Origin: Anagrus nilaparvatae
Taxonomy: Eukaryota; Arthropoda; Insecta; Hymenoptera; Mymaridae
Assembly: GCA_022575985.1 (NCBI GenBank)
Contig: JAKSXM010000247.1
Span: forward strand, 1,449,501-1,513,500
Direction of reading: 5' to 3'
DNA length: 64,000 nt
The notes beneath the pieces were generated by a model. The model saw nothing but the letters and a program-made list of their open reading frames with translations, was not told the origin of the DNA and did not search any database. Both the position numbers and the translations under genes were made by a program. Positions 47,501 to 59,493 of this stretch are shown here, piece after piece. Each line of letters opens with the position of its first letter. Position 1 is the first letter of the stretch.

Positions 47501-50500
47501 AGGGGGAAATAGAGGCCGAGAGTAACTCCATCTAAGATCTCAATTTTAATTAAAATTCGAGCGGAAAAAAAACACATTAGAAATATTCTTCTATACGCAG
47601 TTTATGTTCTTTGCTAATAAATATAAAGTATAATAATGTATACATTTTTTTAACATTACTTTTACAGATCTAGATTCTAAAGGAATTAAAAAAAGTGAAA
47701 ATTTTACACCATGCTGTGAGTTAATTATGTCATTTCTATTTTAAATAAAATTTTTTATAAACTAAAAATTTCTTTACATGTAGGTTCTAAAAATGCACCA
47801 AGCTGCTCTAAATTCAATGATGCTTCCAGTCAGATAGGTGAAATAAAAAAGAAAAATGCAACAGAAACACAGTAAAAACTTGTTAAAATAATTTTAAAAC
47901 AAAACTTATAATAATGTTAATTAATTAGTTTCTCAACATTTTAGGCAAAGAATACCAAAAATTTATTATGGTTCTCGAACCCACAAACAAATTGAGCAAG
48001 TGATCAGAGAATTTAAAAAGACTAATTATAAATTTAAAAAGTAATTGAACATGATTCTTTATTAATTTTCAATATGAAAGCAAAAATATTTGTTTGAACT
48101 ACTTCGTATTTTTCAGAATGACGATTTTAAGTAGCCGAGAATTTACATGTATCAATGATTCAGCTCCTAATAAAAGCAAAACAGAACTTTGCAATGAATT
48201 AAGAGATCCTGAAAAAGTAAGTAAAACATGAAAAATAATAGGAGGTTTGAATGGGTCGAAATTTAGTAATTTTTGTGCATAATATGAAAGTATATAAAAA
48301 AATATTTTTGTTTTTAAAAAAAATAAGATATAAAAAGTTGATGATCACATTTTTAGATTGTAAAGATACCAACTGCGGTCACTTTGCTCCTGTGTAGCTA
48401 CCTAGATTAGCAAAATTAAAATAAACAAAAAAATACGTATTTCTATTATTTTTTATCTAGTCTCAGATTATGTAAATAAATAATAAAAATTCAAACCCAT
48501 GTAAGCCCTCTATTCATAGTGATCTTTTCACGCACGAAAAAAAATTCAACGCATGCCTTTTGAACACTAAAAATGAAACACGAAAAAAACTTAACACTTA
48601 ATACCTTTTAATACTATTTTTTTCACTCTGTTTAATTTACAATACACGAACTTTTTAAATAGATTTTATTTTATGCGACACAAAAAATTAAATTATGTAT
48701 GCAATTTGGCTAAAAACGAATTAATACGAATAAATAAATAAATAAACATATTTTTATTTCAGAAAAAATATTGCCGTTATTATACTCCGGACAATAAGTT
48801 CTACATTTCCAGTTTCGAGCGATTGGAAAGACTTAATTTTCAAACTCCTTGGGATATTGAAGATTTGGTAACTCTTGGCCGAGAATTTCTGGCGTGCCCG
48901 TATTTTGCTGCTAGAAGTTTAATGAAAGATGCTGAAATAATTTTTTGTCCTTATAATTATTTTTTGGATCCTTCTATTAGAGAAAGTGTAAGTTAATTGT
49001 ATATAACTTTGTTTAATAATTATTTATAAATTTTCTAGTATTTTATTTAAAATAAAATTATTCTTTAAAATAATCGCTATTTTTAATCTTTTTAATTTTT
49101 ATTTTACTTTGCAAAATTATTTTTACAGTTACAACTTAATTTAACTGGTGACATATTAATAATCGATGAAGCACATAACATTGAAGATATCTGTCGAGAT
49201 GTTTCAAGTTCAGATTTTCGTGAAGATCAAATCGGTCAAGTAATCGACGAATGTAAGAATATTGGCAAATATGAAGATGATCATTCATATAAAAGTAATA
49301 AAAATGTTGACAAAAAAGCAATGTACAAAACAATTGGAGATTATCTTGAAAAAGTTTTGTATGTAATAAGAATTCAACCTTTAACAGAAAAGGTAAATAC
49401 GAAAGTTTTTAATAGCAATTTAAAAGTTCAAGTTGCATTTTTTCAATAAAGATACTATTTTTAAAATTTTTATAAAAAGTTGCACAATGGAAACGTTTTC
49501 GTTATTAAAATTATTTAAAATTTTAATTCCATTGTAAAGGTTAATATATATTTTTTCTATAGTCGCAAATTAGCGAAGAAATTTCCAGCATAAATTGGAC
49601 CGGTGAACAGTTATGGGATCTATTTGAGATTAACCACATAGGAGGAGAAAACTTTTTTAAATTCAAAGAAGAATGCAAAAAAGCAATTGAATATTATAAC
49701 GCCATGAAGGAAGACTTACGTGTTCAGCAAGAATCTTCTGAATCTGAAAATGAAAACCATGACGATTCGTTTCAATCTGAGGAAACAAATAAAAATAAAA
49801 AGAAGCGAATACCAAATGCACAAGTTGCTATTTCACTAAATACAAAAAAATTTATCGAAAATTTTATTATGTCCATTAATTATATTCAAAATGAAGAATA
49901 CAAAAAGGATTTCAACTGCTCTATATCAGAAAAAATGCACTACGATGCCATGGAAAAAGTAAGTCTTTTAAGAACTAAATATAATATATATCTATATATC
50001 TCAAACTAAATATTATAATATCTAATTATTAAGATTTAAAAAAAAAAGTACTGTCGAATTCGCATAAACGTATATGAAATTATTAGTCAAACTTTACCAA
50101 AGAGAAAGTGAAAAAGTTTTAAATTAAAAATACGTAATTAAAAAAATGATTTTTTTGGTTTTTTTTATTATTATTTTATTACTATTATAGCCGTACAAAA
50201 ACATTTACAGTGTAAATTTTACACACGTACCTGCTTATAATTTTAAAATAATAAAAAATGAGCATTTGGTTAATTTTTTTTAAAAGTATTTTGATTTACT
50301 TTTTCATTTATGGCATTATAAAAAATTTTATCTAACTTGTATATATACCAATTCTAAAAGCATTGATACCTAAAAACAATAAAACTATATTAAAATATTA
50401 AATTATAAATAAACATTTTTTTTAATATAACTTTAGGTAGATAAAAAATGGACTAAGAAAAAAAATATTCGTCTTCGGGCTTTAAAATTTATATGTATGA

Positions 50501-53500
50501 ACTCAGCCGTTGCTTTCAGTACTCTTGCTAAAAGTACGCGAAGTATTATTTTAGCATCAGGTACTTTAGCTCCTAATGTATCTTTTGAAAGTGAACTTGG
50601 AACTAAATTTGTCCATAAGTTGACCGCAAGACATGTAATAAATGAAGATCAAATATACGTTAGAGGAATCCCTAGAGGCCCCAAAGGTGTTGAAATGAGA
50701 GTAGTTTACAATAACGTAGGGAGATTAGATTTTCAAGTAATTCTTTTTTCATACAATTTTTGGATGCTTTGAGAAATGCAATTTCTTAATTAATATTTTT
50801 TTAACTGAATAATTTACAGGATGATTTAGGAAAGATCGTTTTGCAAGTTTGTCAAACTGTGCCACATGGAGTGCTTTGTTTTTTTTCATCCTATAAAATG
50901 ATGAACACTCAACTAGAAAGATGGAGATTAACAAATCTTTACTATGATTTAGAAAGAATTAAAAATATTTTTGAAGAACCAAGAGTGGGTGCTGACTTAG
51001 TTTCTGTAATGGACGAATTTAGATCAACAATAGAAGAAACTTCTAATGGTCCCGTCAACGGAATCACTGGGGCATTATTTTTTGCAGTTTTTCGTGGAAA
51101 AATCGCTGAAGGGATTGATTTTAGTGACAATGAAGCTCGATGTGTGTTAACTGTAAGTATTTTATAAAATATTAAAATTTAGCAAATCTAGTATAACTTT
51201 TGTAGACGCATATCGTATTTCTCCTTGCATTGAATTAGATCATCAGTACATTTATACCAAGGTATAAAATATACCAATTTACCAAGACACCAGATCTGCA
51301 AGACACGAATTCCCTTGAAAAAAAAACTTACTATTGGTTTGTGAACTAACAACCAACGAACATGGAACATGTTTAAATTTATATTTTGAATCTTGAAACC
51401 TTCATAATTTTAAGTCCTCTATAATTTCAAGCCAAAAAATAATAATTTTTAGCACCTAAAATCCTTATAATTCTATACCCCTTTATCGTTATTATTCGAA
51501 GTCCCTAAATTTTTTTTTAATACCCTAAATCGAAATTATTTTAAGTCAGTAATTTGACCCCCTTCCTCCCCTTAAATGGGACACATTTGACAACTCCCCT
51601 TATCCCATACATAAAGAAAAATAAATATTTATAAAAAAAATTAGTACTTAATCACCCCAAAAAAATTTTTTAAATTATTTCTTACCGTTTTCTTTTAAAC
51701 AAATTTTAAATTTTCACTCAAACAACGAGCACGCGAAGTAGCACCCTGCCATAATAAGTAAATTGTCACATAATACCTAAAAATAACTTCCACAAAGTAA
51801 ATTTATAATTTAACGTTTTACTATTTTGTTCCTGATTTTGTTACAAAAAAGCTTATTTAACAGTTTAGTGGTAAAAGTTCCTACATTTTAAAATTTTTTA
51901 TTTTTATTTCAATAATTTAGAAAAATTTTGAAAATAATAAATTATGAAATCTTGATATTTAAATTTACAGGTTGGAATCCCATATCCAGTAAGAAATGAT
52001 CCGCAGGTCAAATTAAAAATTGAATACAATGATCGCTATTGTCGTGACACTAATTTATTATCAGGAAATGATTGGTATAAAGTTCAAGCATTCCGAGCCC
52101 TAAATCAAGCTCTTGGTAGATGTATAAGGCACAAAAATGATTGGGGAGCTGTACTTTTAATAGATTCAAGGTATAAAAAAATGATTTTTTCATATACTCT
52201 GCAAAAAAGATCTACTATATCTACTTCCATGCGATCTTTTTTATTTCGTTTTTAATAAAAAACTATGTGTTGAACAATAGGAAAAAATATTGAAATTTTA
52301 CTCTCAATGCTATCTGCACTCGCTCTTGCATATAATTGCACTGAAAACTAACTCCTATTTTTTCCTCTTGTTTAACTAATTAACGCCGGGGCGGAGAGTT
52401 TTGGAAATGAGTAAAAATAAGTATATCCCTTATAGTTAAGTGGCTAAAAAGTTCATCCTTGTAGTAAAATTTCATGCTCTTTCAGAATCTGAAATTAGTT
52501 TTTATCTACAACCCTTAAAAATATCCTAAAAAAGAGGGTTTAAAGGGGTAGGTCAGGCATTAATAGGAAATGTTTGGAAAAATCAATGAAAAAAGTATCC
52601 AATTTTATTGAAAAATATTTGAAAATAATATTTGTTATGTAAATTTAAATAAAGTTAGTATACGTTAAAGTCTCATTCATTTTGGCCCTATTTACAACCC
52701 TTAAAAGATGGATGGTCGCTGAACACGAAAGCCGGAGTCATTTAGCAGAGAAATTGGGGCTTCACCCTTAAATTTGCAAAAACTACTCCCAAAAAAGGTT
52801 TTTTTATACATATTCGCACTTTGAGCACTCAGTTGAATAATTCGAATAAATAAAATTTGTGTTGAACTTTTCGGCACAATGGTTGTTGGTGTAGAACTAT
52901 TCCGTAAAACTTTTTTGTGTAGAATCATCGATGTGTCGAACAAATCCTTTGCCATTTAACTTATTCGGTAACGGAGCTTTAATTGCAAATTCAACCAATT
53001 GGTGAACTTTTAAACCAATTTTGTTGTAACTATACCTAAAAACTAAAATAATAAATAAAATTGATTTAATTTGAATACTGCACAGTTATGTTGCTTTGCT
53101 TAAAATTTCAAATAAGTCTTAGCAAAAAAACTGTTCAAACTAACTGCTTGAAATTTCAAGTAAGATCTAAAATTTTTCAATTTAAAATTTCGCTGTTTCA
53201 ACATAACTCTTAAAAACATAAACAGATTTACCCTTATGTGAAATTTTTTGCTAAATCCAAATTTTAGGTCAAATTTTTAATTAATTACGTAATTTAGCGG
53301 AATTTTTGTAAAAAAACTCTAGATTTCCGAATTTTAAAAATTCTCGAAGGGATGATAATATTTAAAATTTTTTTTAAGACTAGTTTAACGTGTTTTTTTT
53401 TATTGCGGAGAGGATGATACTCATTAAAAAAAAAAATTTTTTGGTTCTGTACCCTCTTAATATTATTGCTATACTTATCAATTTTAATTATTTTAAAAAT

Positions 53501-54510
53501 AGCTAAATTTTAATCAATAATGTAATCCTTCCAAAAAAATTTTTTAATAATTTTTAACAACTCTAAAAAAATAAATATATTATAAGGAAAATGTTTGTTT
53601 TCTACAACTATTGATAGATTATATTAAAATTGGGTCTACCTGGAACCTACACATTTCGATCTTGCACATCTATTTTCTTACACATTTTATTACACGAAAA
53701 AAATATTACACATTAAATAAATTACCAATATAAATCTTACACAAGTGTAGGAAAATTAATAATTAAATATTTTATATATTTTAATTGTAAAACAATATGA
53801 AAATTATAAAAATATATAAAATATTTAATTATTAATTTTCCTACACTTGTGTAAGATTTATTTTGCTAATTTATTTAATGTGTAATATTTTTTTCGTGTA
53901 ATAAAATGTGTAAGAAAATAGATGTGCAAGATCGAAATGTGTAGGTTCCGGGTAGACCCTTAAAATTTATAGATGTTAGATTTAAAAAAATTAATTAATT
54001 GTTATATTAATTATTATATTAATTATTTATTAATTCATTATTATATTAAAATTTTTAGATATTATAGACAAAAGATTATAAAAATTTTAGTGTGTAGAAA
54101 TAAAAATAATGTAAATATAAATAAATTTTATTAATGTAAGCAATAATTCAAATTAAACAATTAACACATACATAGAGTATACTGATTGTAATAAATCATA
54201 GAAAATTAAATTTAAACAAATTTGAAAATAAATAAATTCATTATTACAATTAAATTGGATTAAATCTTTTAGATTGACTGGCCCAGCTCATTCTGATGAT
54301 TTACCTAAATGGATACGATCTATGGTATGTTTAAAGTTAATTATATATGATTATATATATGAATAAAAAGAAATTTTAATTTTTTATGTCATATTTTTCC
54401 AGAAAAAAGACAATCTCAATTTTAATCTTGCTCAAGAACTCGAAAATTTTGTAAAAACTCAAAAAAAACGTGAAGAAGAAATTAATAAAAATAAAACTTT
54501 TGATGCTTAG
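41535..54510 (+). CDS. BRIP1: FANCJ/BRIP1-type DNA helicase, 5' end missing
   Basis: 5'-to-3' DNA helicase of the XPD/FANCJ iron-sulphur family, acting in interstrand-crosslink repair and G-quadruplex unwinding in the nucleus. Exons: 41535-41585, 42643-42711, 42783-43573, 46296-46506, 47668-47715, 47784-47871, 47945-48040, 48117-48216, 48763-48987, 49129-49392, 49563-49958, 50437-50736, 50820-51152, 51971-52170, 54273-54324, 54403-54510; all phases agree (1,109 residues). Motifs, numbered from the first full codon seen: Ia YYGSRTHKQ 426-434; four Fe-S cysteines 462, 476, 488 and 529; DEAH 572-575; SGTLAP 820-825; [12 protein letters not shown] 971-982; QALGRCIRH 1036-1044. Residues ~40-373 are a Ser/Glu/Lys-rich linker. 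The P-loop exon and start were not found. The tail is short, without the long C-terminus of the vertebrate protein. The first two exons are less certain. Confidence 0.9.
41647..42427. mobile_element. ~780-bp TIR element in helicase intron
   Basis: ~110-bp inverted ends (GAGAGCAGCTGTGAAAAATA at left, complement at right; both include TGTCAAGTGACA-like sequence and TACATAGT). Two internal direct repeats at about 41845-41985 and 42165-42305 share ATTGAGATGATTTATTA and GAACAGATTTTTATTTTC. Between them (41990-42130) lies a third copy of the dispersed family seen at 790 and 27640. Confidence 0.75.
43852..46264. mobile_element. 2.4-kb TIR element in helicase intron
   Basis: The inverted ends, ~115 bp, begin AGAGTGATTCTTAGTGAAT on both sides and share GCAAAAGTTTC, CGCTGAAAC and GCTAAAAATTTTTTTT. 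It ends 31 bp before the acceptor of the 46296 exon. The interior has hairpin clusters (AACTCCCTGATTTAGGGAGT near 44243), a C-tract and three copies of CCTTTACCGT followed by TCC or ACC (about 44948, 45348 and 45507). A CGATA-rich block lies at 45537-45632. No transposase ORF. Confidence 0.82.
45537..45632. promoter_or_regulatory. Cluster of TATCGATA/CGATA motifs
   Basis: Within 95 bp, ATATCGTATCGATAT-type palindromes occur three times plus several single TATCG or CGATA units. In Drosophila CGATA clusters bind the insulator protein BEAF-32, and TATCGATA is the DREF site. Whether that holds in this species is unknown. It may simply be a repeat of the host element. Confidence 0.35.
46587..46694. 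mobile_element. 108-bp MITE
   Basis: Inverted ends GGGGCGCCAGTCAAAACTCA and TGAGTTTTGACTGGCCCC. It lies 80 bp downstream of the 46296-46506 exon. Confidence 0.75.
46707..47310. mobile_element. 604-bp TIR element, TA duplication
   Basis: 16-bp perfect inverted ends TTAGGGTGATTCAAAA, flanked by TA on both sides (46705-46706 and 47311-47312). This suggests Tc1/mariner-type mobilisation. The ORF 46889-47086 inside it has no recognisable transposase motif. Confidence 0.82.
47314..47613. mobile_element. 300-bp MITE with ~50-bp inverted ends
   Basis: Ends CAAAGAACATAA...ACTGCGTATAGAAGAATA and complement, continuing through TTTCTAATGTGTTTTTTT; the left end has three extra bases. It directly abuts the 46707-47310 element and stops 54 bp before the next helicase exon (47668). 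Confidence 0.8.
51356..51610. mobile_element. Hairpin-ended repeat element, copy 2
   Basis: Starts with the ACATGGAACATGT hairpin. The interior has degenerate TTAAGTCCCTAAATC-like units and a last unit TTAAATGGGACACATTTGAC, matching the 28-bp repeat at 4869-5027 in reverse. Intronic in the helicase gene. Confidence 0.65.
53180..53335 (+). repeat. Diverged single arm of the 1.39-kb foldback
   Basis: Shares with 17290-17435 the blocks TTAAAATTTCGCTG, AACATAA, CTCTTAAAAACAT, CCTTATGT, AATCCAAATTTT and a Gly-type TTAGCGG/TTGGCGG end, all in the same order. Only one orientation is present, so it is half of the palindrome or an older relative. Confidence 0.65.
53632..53959. mobile_element. 328-bp palindromic hAT-like MITE
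   Basis: Arms of ~145 bp are near-perfect complements (GGGTCTACCTGGAACCTACA and complement), with a short loop near 53795. The 8 bases TTAAAATT flank both sides directly (53624-53631 and 53960-53967), an 8-bp duplication as made by hAT transposases. Intronic in the helicase gene. Confidence 0.92.
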
Positions 54511-54664
54511 TTTGTTATTTAAAAATTTATTTAATGTGAACAATGTCTGGTACTTGTCATTATAGTATTACTAAAAATTATCAAATAACGTAATTTAAAC
54601 TTTATGTATATATACAAAGATAAACTTAAGAATTAATATAATAATTAAGTTTGAAAGACTGTTA
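54511..54664. terminator. 155-bp convergent 3' region
   Basis: Separates the helicase stop (54510) from the CCDC86 stop (54665). Both transcripts must end here and their 3' UTRs probably overlap. AATAAA-like signals are degenerate on both strands. Confidence 0.45.
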
Positions 54665-55608
54665 TTACATATTAAGTGTATCGCGTTTTTCCACTGATCG
54701 AAGACTTTTCTTCTTCATTCTCTTTAATTTTGCTGTATTGTGTATCTGTAATATACAAATTTTTTAATAAATAAATAATTTTTCTAAATATTTTTAATTT
54801 ATTTAACCAAATACATACAACTTGAACTACTTCACTCTTCTTCCTATTTTCTTCTGCTTTCTTTAAGTTTTCTCTCCTCCTTTCTTTCTTTTCTAATTTT
54901 TCTGCTTCCATTTGTGCTTTAACTTCTTTGGATAATTCTTTTGTTTTTTTTAAATCTTCTCGCAACTTCTTTTTTTTTTCCAAAGACGATCTGATTCCTC
55001 GAGTTTTCACAATGGATGAAAACCTTTAATAAACATATTTAATATTTAACTAACAATAAGTAACTCATTCAAAAAATATTGTAAACAGTTAAGTATGCAA
55101 GAAATTCTTGTTATCTAAAATTTTTAATAACTAATCTGTAAATATTATAATTTTTTAAGAATCACATTACTGGGCATCTAATTTTGCAGATATTACTTAA
55201 TATTAAATACCAACTGAAAATTAAGTTCAATTTGAAGGTTAGCTTTAAGCAGTAAAATAAAGGCATTGCAATATCAACATCAAAAAATGTTTGCAATTTA
55301 TTCAAATTCTAAAAGTAACATTTTGCTTAAATTGCTATTATTTAATAAACTATGATTTATTCTAAAATTAAAAAATCAAATTGTATATACCTTGTTTTTT
55401 GTTCTTTCCAAATCCTTCCAGACTTAGGTTTGCCTTTTATTATTTTGGGTTTCAAAATGCAAGTATCTTCTTTTATTGAATTTATTTTTTGAGTAGACTC
55501 ATTTTCTTTTAAAATAGAAGAATTATTTATAACTTCATCAATTTTTGATTTTACTGTATTAGCAATTAAATCTTCAAATCTTGTTACTTTTTCTTGATTA
55601 TCAGTCAT
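54665..55608 (-). CDS. CCDC86: CCDC86/Cgr1-type rRNA-processing protein
   Basis: Three minus-strand exons: 55608-55391, 55023-54819 and 54745-54665, giving 167 residues with consistent phases (GTATAT and GTATGT donors). The Cgr1 family acts in nucleolar pre-60S assembly and rRNA maturation; vertebrate CCDC86 is also called cyclon. Visible: an acidic N-terminus, the signature KPKSGRIWKEQKTRFSS, then a long Lys/Glu coiled coil (about residues 85-135), and the family end EVVQVIHNTAKLKRMKKK...SVEKRDT. The start is the second ATG (MTDNQEK), because the upstream MINILFI extension lacks support. It is shorter than the vertebrate protein because the variable N-terminus is reduced. Confidence 0.9.
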
Positions 55609-56043
55609 TATGAATAAAATATTAATCAAAATTTGCAGAAGAAAATCTTATTCATCAATTTTAATTGATAATTGTCACTAAATTTATACTATTTAGCAAT
55701 AATTTGTTAAAAACTGCAAATTAATAAAAAAACTTACAGAAAGAGTATCAAGAAGTGTTTATTGTTTTGAGCTACCACGTGTAAACTAGTAAATTTTTGG
55801 AGTTCCGTAACTAATTGTTGGTAAATAAAATTCCTACCGATTTCTGGTAAAGCAGAGATTATTATTCAAAATATGATAATATAAATTTCTATGTTTACAA
55901 ATTTATAGTGTTTATTAGTTGTAAATATAAAAAAATTTTCTCACGTGTTTTTTGCAGACTATTCAAATATTTCATTTACACTTGCATTGTTTATATATAT
56001 TTATTGTGAATGAAAATTGTGAAAAAAAATAGTATAATTAATT
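55609..56043. promoter_or_regulatory. Divergent promoter of CCDC86 and HGH1, two CACGTG boxes
   Basis: 435 bp between the two start codons. CACGTG occurs at 55776-55781 and 55942-55947. That hexamer is the Myc/Max-type E-box and is rare in DNA of this composition. The two genes serve ribosome production and translation, which fits shared control, but binding is inferred only. Transcription starts are not visible. Confidence 0.5.
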
Positions 56044-57519
56044 ATGGATTCTTTAAAAGAACTTAGTCCTTACTTAGACTTAAATACAAGATTAGATTTG
56101 AAAGTTGAAGCTGTAGAACATATTTTAAGTAAGTATTGAGTATTTACTGATATAACTTTTTAAATTTTCAAATATTTATAATCTAAACTTTTATTTATTT
56201 AGGTATTACGGGAAATGAAGAAGGACGTGAACTGTTACTTGGTGTTCCAGAAATTTTAAGACAGTTAATATTACTATTGCAAGATAAGAATGCAGCTCTA
56301 GCAAAATATGCAGCCCTTGCATTAATTAATATTGCTGGCGAACAAAGTGGAGCGAATGCCTTACTAATTATTTCTGAATCAGCAAAAAGTTTAAGCGATA
56401 ATGAAGTTACTGATAATATGATATATTTATGTTTCAAGTAAGTTTTCAAAAATCTTATTTGAATTTATAATTCATCATATTTTAAATTATAGAAATATAA
56501 TAGACAAAAACAGTAAGATAGCTGATCCATGTTGTTCAATTTTATCAAATATGACAAGGACAATAAATTTAGCAGAAAGAATTGTAATTTTAGTGGAAAA
56601 AAGCAAATTTAATTGGTTTCATATACTAAAGGCATTTACTACAAATAATTATAATACTGCTGGTGCTAAGCTACATTATTTAGGACCTGTGCTTAGTAAT
56701 CTAAGTCAATCAAAAAAAATGAGAGAGTGAGTTGTTTTAATAAGTTCCTACCCAATTTAATTATAATTTAAATTAATTTTTCTTTAGAAACTTCTAAAGT
56801 ATGCAAATAAAAATAATTTTATTTTTAACTAGGTTCTTATTGGATGAAACACAATGGATATTTCAGCAACTTCTACCATTTGTTGAATATCAAGATAGTA
56901 TTATAAGGAGAGGCGGTATTGTTGGAACCATAAGAAATTGTTGTTTTGATATTAATAAACACGATTGGCTTTTAAGTTGTGAAGTTGACCTTTTACCATA
57001 TTTACTACTACCTCTTGCTGGCCCAGAAGAATTTTCTGATGAAGATAATGAGAAACTGCCAGTTGACTTACAATACTTACCAGAAACAAAAAAAAGGGAA
57101 ACTGATCCTGATATTAAGTAAGTAGAGTTAATATATATAGTTTGCAAATTATTTGTCAAATCATTTATTATCTATATATTTTTAGAATTATGCTTTTAGA
57201 AGCACTTAACCAACTTTGTGCAACTAAGAAATCTCGAGAATATTTAAGAGAAAAAAATACTTATTTGATTCTTAGAGAACTTCATAAATGTGAAAAAGAT
57301 AAAAATGTTTTACTGGCATGTGAAAATGTTGTAGATATTTTAATAAAGTATGTATTAAGAAATACTTTTTATTTAATCTTGCGCTTTTTATTTATTTTAT
57401 TTTATTTTATTTTTAGAAATGAAGAAGAAATAGGGTTAGACAATTTAACAGAAGTCGATGTACCAGAAACTTACAAAGAAAAATTCGAAGAGATGGACAG
57501 AGAATATATCAATACATAA
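56044..57519 (+). CDS. HGH1: HGH1 homolog, eEF2-folding cochaperone
   Basis: Six exons: 56044-56128, 56203-56437, 56493-56726, 56833-57117, 57186-57347 and 57417-57519; phases agree, giving 367 residues. HGH1 (FAM203/BRP16) is an armadillo-like cytosolic protein that helps TRiC fold elongation factor 2. Visible: helical repeats with KYAALALINIAG (residues ~55-70), FVEYQDSIIRRGGIVGTIRN, the diagnostic LLPYLLLPLAGPEEFSDED and KLPVDLQYLP, then SREYLREKNTYLILRELHK and an acidic C-terminus. The length equals the family norm, so the gene looks intact and functional. Confidence 0.95.
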
Positions 57520-57713
57520 ATTAAATTTATATAAATAGTTATTCATTGTGAATAATTTTGAAACTTTACAATATAACCATTACAAATTAACTTTAAAAAA
57601 TCCTTGTCTATTGAAAGACAGTAATAACATATTACAACATCAACTATTAAATTAAAATAAATTAAATATATGCATACAAGTAAAAATCAAATCACAAAAA
57701 ATACTATAACAAA
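57520..57713. terminator. Convergent 3' region of HGH1 and the minus-strand gene
   Basis: Only 194 bp between the two stop codons. Both polyadenylation regions must lie here. AATAAATTAAAT occurs near 57655. Confidence 0.45.
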
Positions 57714-59455
57714 TTAAGGTAAATATCCCAGCCCAGCTTCAAGACTCACAGCACTATGCAAACTAGATATACTGCTTGCTCTGGTACCTAATCTTGGATG
57801 TCCATTACTAAATATTGCAGCAATTTCTGCACTTTTTTTAATAGAAAGTGCTTCATGATGACCACTGGACTGTCCTCTTTGATGATTTGATGCTTTTTTA
57901 TCTCTTTCTGTACCTCCAACATAAATTATTCTACCTTGAGGATCTCTAGCACTGACTACTAATACTTTTTCACTATTTGAAGATCTACATGAATTTCTTC
58001 CAGGATTAAAAAGATCATAATCAAGAGCGAGATTATCAGAACTACCTCTAATAGAGGGTGTATGTACCTGTAAAAAGTTAAATTTTTAAATGATATACAA
58101 GTGTAATTAAATTAATTCATATCTACCTGCAAGTACTCAAGACTCTTTGAAGAAGTCAAGTTTCTGCTTCCTTTTACACTGTGAACACGATCTAAGCTAC
58201 CTTCTCTACTTAATGTGCTCTCAGATGGTACAATGCCTTTAAGTCTTAGTTGTTCTAAAATTGTTGGTTGAATTGGTTTTCTAGCACAATAGCATTTGTT
58301 ACTTTCAGAGCAACTGTCTGTATCACAAGAACACACTAATGTTGAACCTGGTACTATTCCTGTTGGAATTCTTCGGGACAATGAACAATAGCATCTATCA
58401 GCTGAAATACAAGTACATGATTCTGAATCATAACTACATTCACTGCAACTGACATAACCACTACTACTTCTGTTTGCAGCAATAATAGTTCTGCTTATTC
58501 TTTTACCTGAAAAAGAATATTGTAAATAATGAAATATTATGCATAAATATGCCAAAACTGTTACATAAATAAGTTGAATATTTTTTATTAAATTTTGTAT
58601 AGGTATATTTAAATTTGACAAATATTTAAAAAAATAAAGATAAATTTTTAATTTTGTAAAATTTAATTTTCAAGTATTTAAATTATGTTATTTCAATGAC
58701 AATTTTCAAGCACAAGATTTAGAGACTTTGAACCAAAGGGTCATGAAAACCGGTTAAAAATATTTTTTTCATAAGGTGCAAATAGATATAAAATATGACA
58801 AATTAATTTTCAGCCTACTAGGTCTATTTTTTTAATTAATATTGCTTAAATTAATTTAAAAAATATTTTTTTCTATTCAATTTGTTGAATCATTTACATA
58901 ACTCCAAATTTTTTTTTCTACGTATTTATTATATTATTATTGTAAATATCTGGACAGAAATTTTTACAATGAATATATGGATATTAAATATTGTATCTTT
59001 TTGCTCAAAAATACCAGGGTTAAATTTACATATAAAATTATATCTTGTTAAAAAGGTCCATACTCTTTACTTGTGCTTTTTGAAATTCATAAAAATTCAA
59101 AAAATATTTCTACAATAACAGCAAGGGTTAAAAGATTTTATTGCCTCTTTTGGCAAGCTTATACTTAGGCAAAAAATGTACATGACGTCATGACCAAAAC
59201 AAATTAAAATCATGAAAATATTAGATATTCTATTCTCAGTTTTTTTTAGGAGTGTTGAAAGTATTTCTAATCTACATCAATTATAATTAATTTTTTACAA
59301 ACTGTGGTAGGCATTGAAAAGGCTTGATAAGAATGTTTTGTTTTAAAATATGTTACGAAAACTTGCAAATAGCTCGTTAATCCTATTTCATCTTAATGTA
59401 ATTATACAGAAAGAAAAATATTATTTACTAATATGTCATTTTTATAGAATCATAA

Positions 59456-59493
<38 letters not shown>

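Noticed and set aside
52701..52955. 84-codon minus-strand ORF in a helicase intron
   Set aside because: No domain and no supported splice sites. It lies in repeat-like intronic DNA.
56890..57159. 89-codon minus-strand ORF
   Set aside because: Antisense shadow of the HGH1 exon at 56833-57117.
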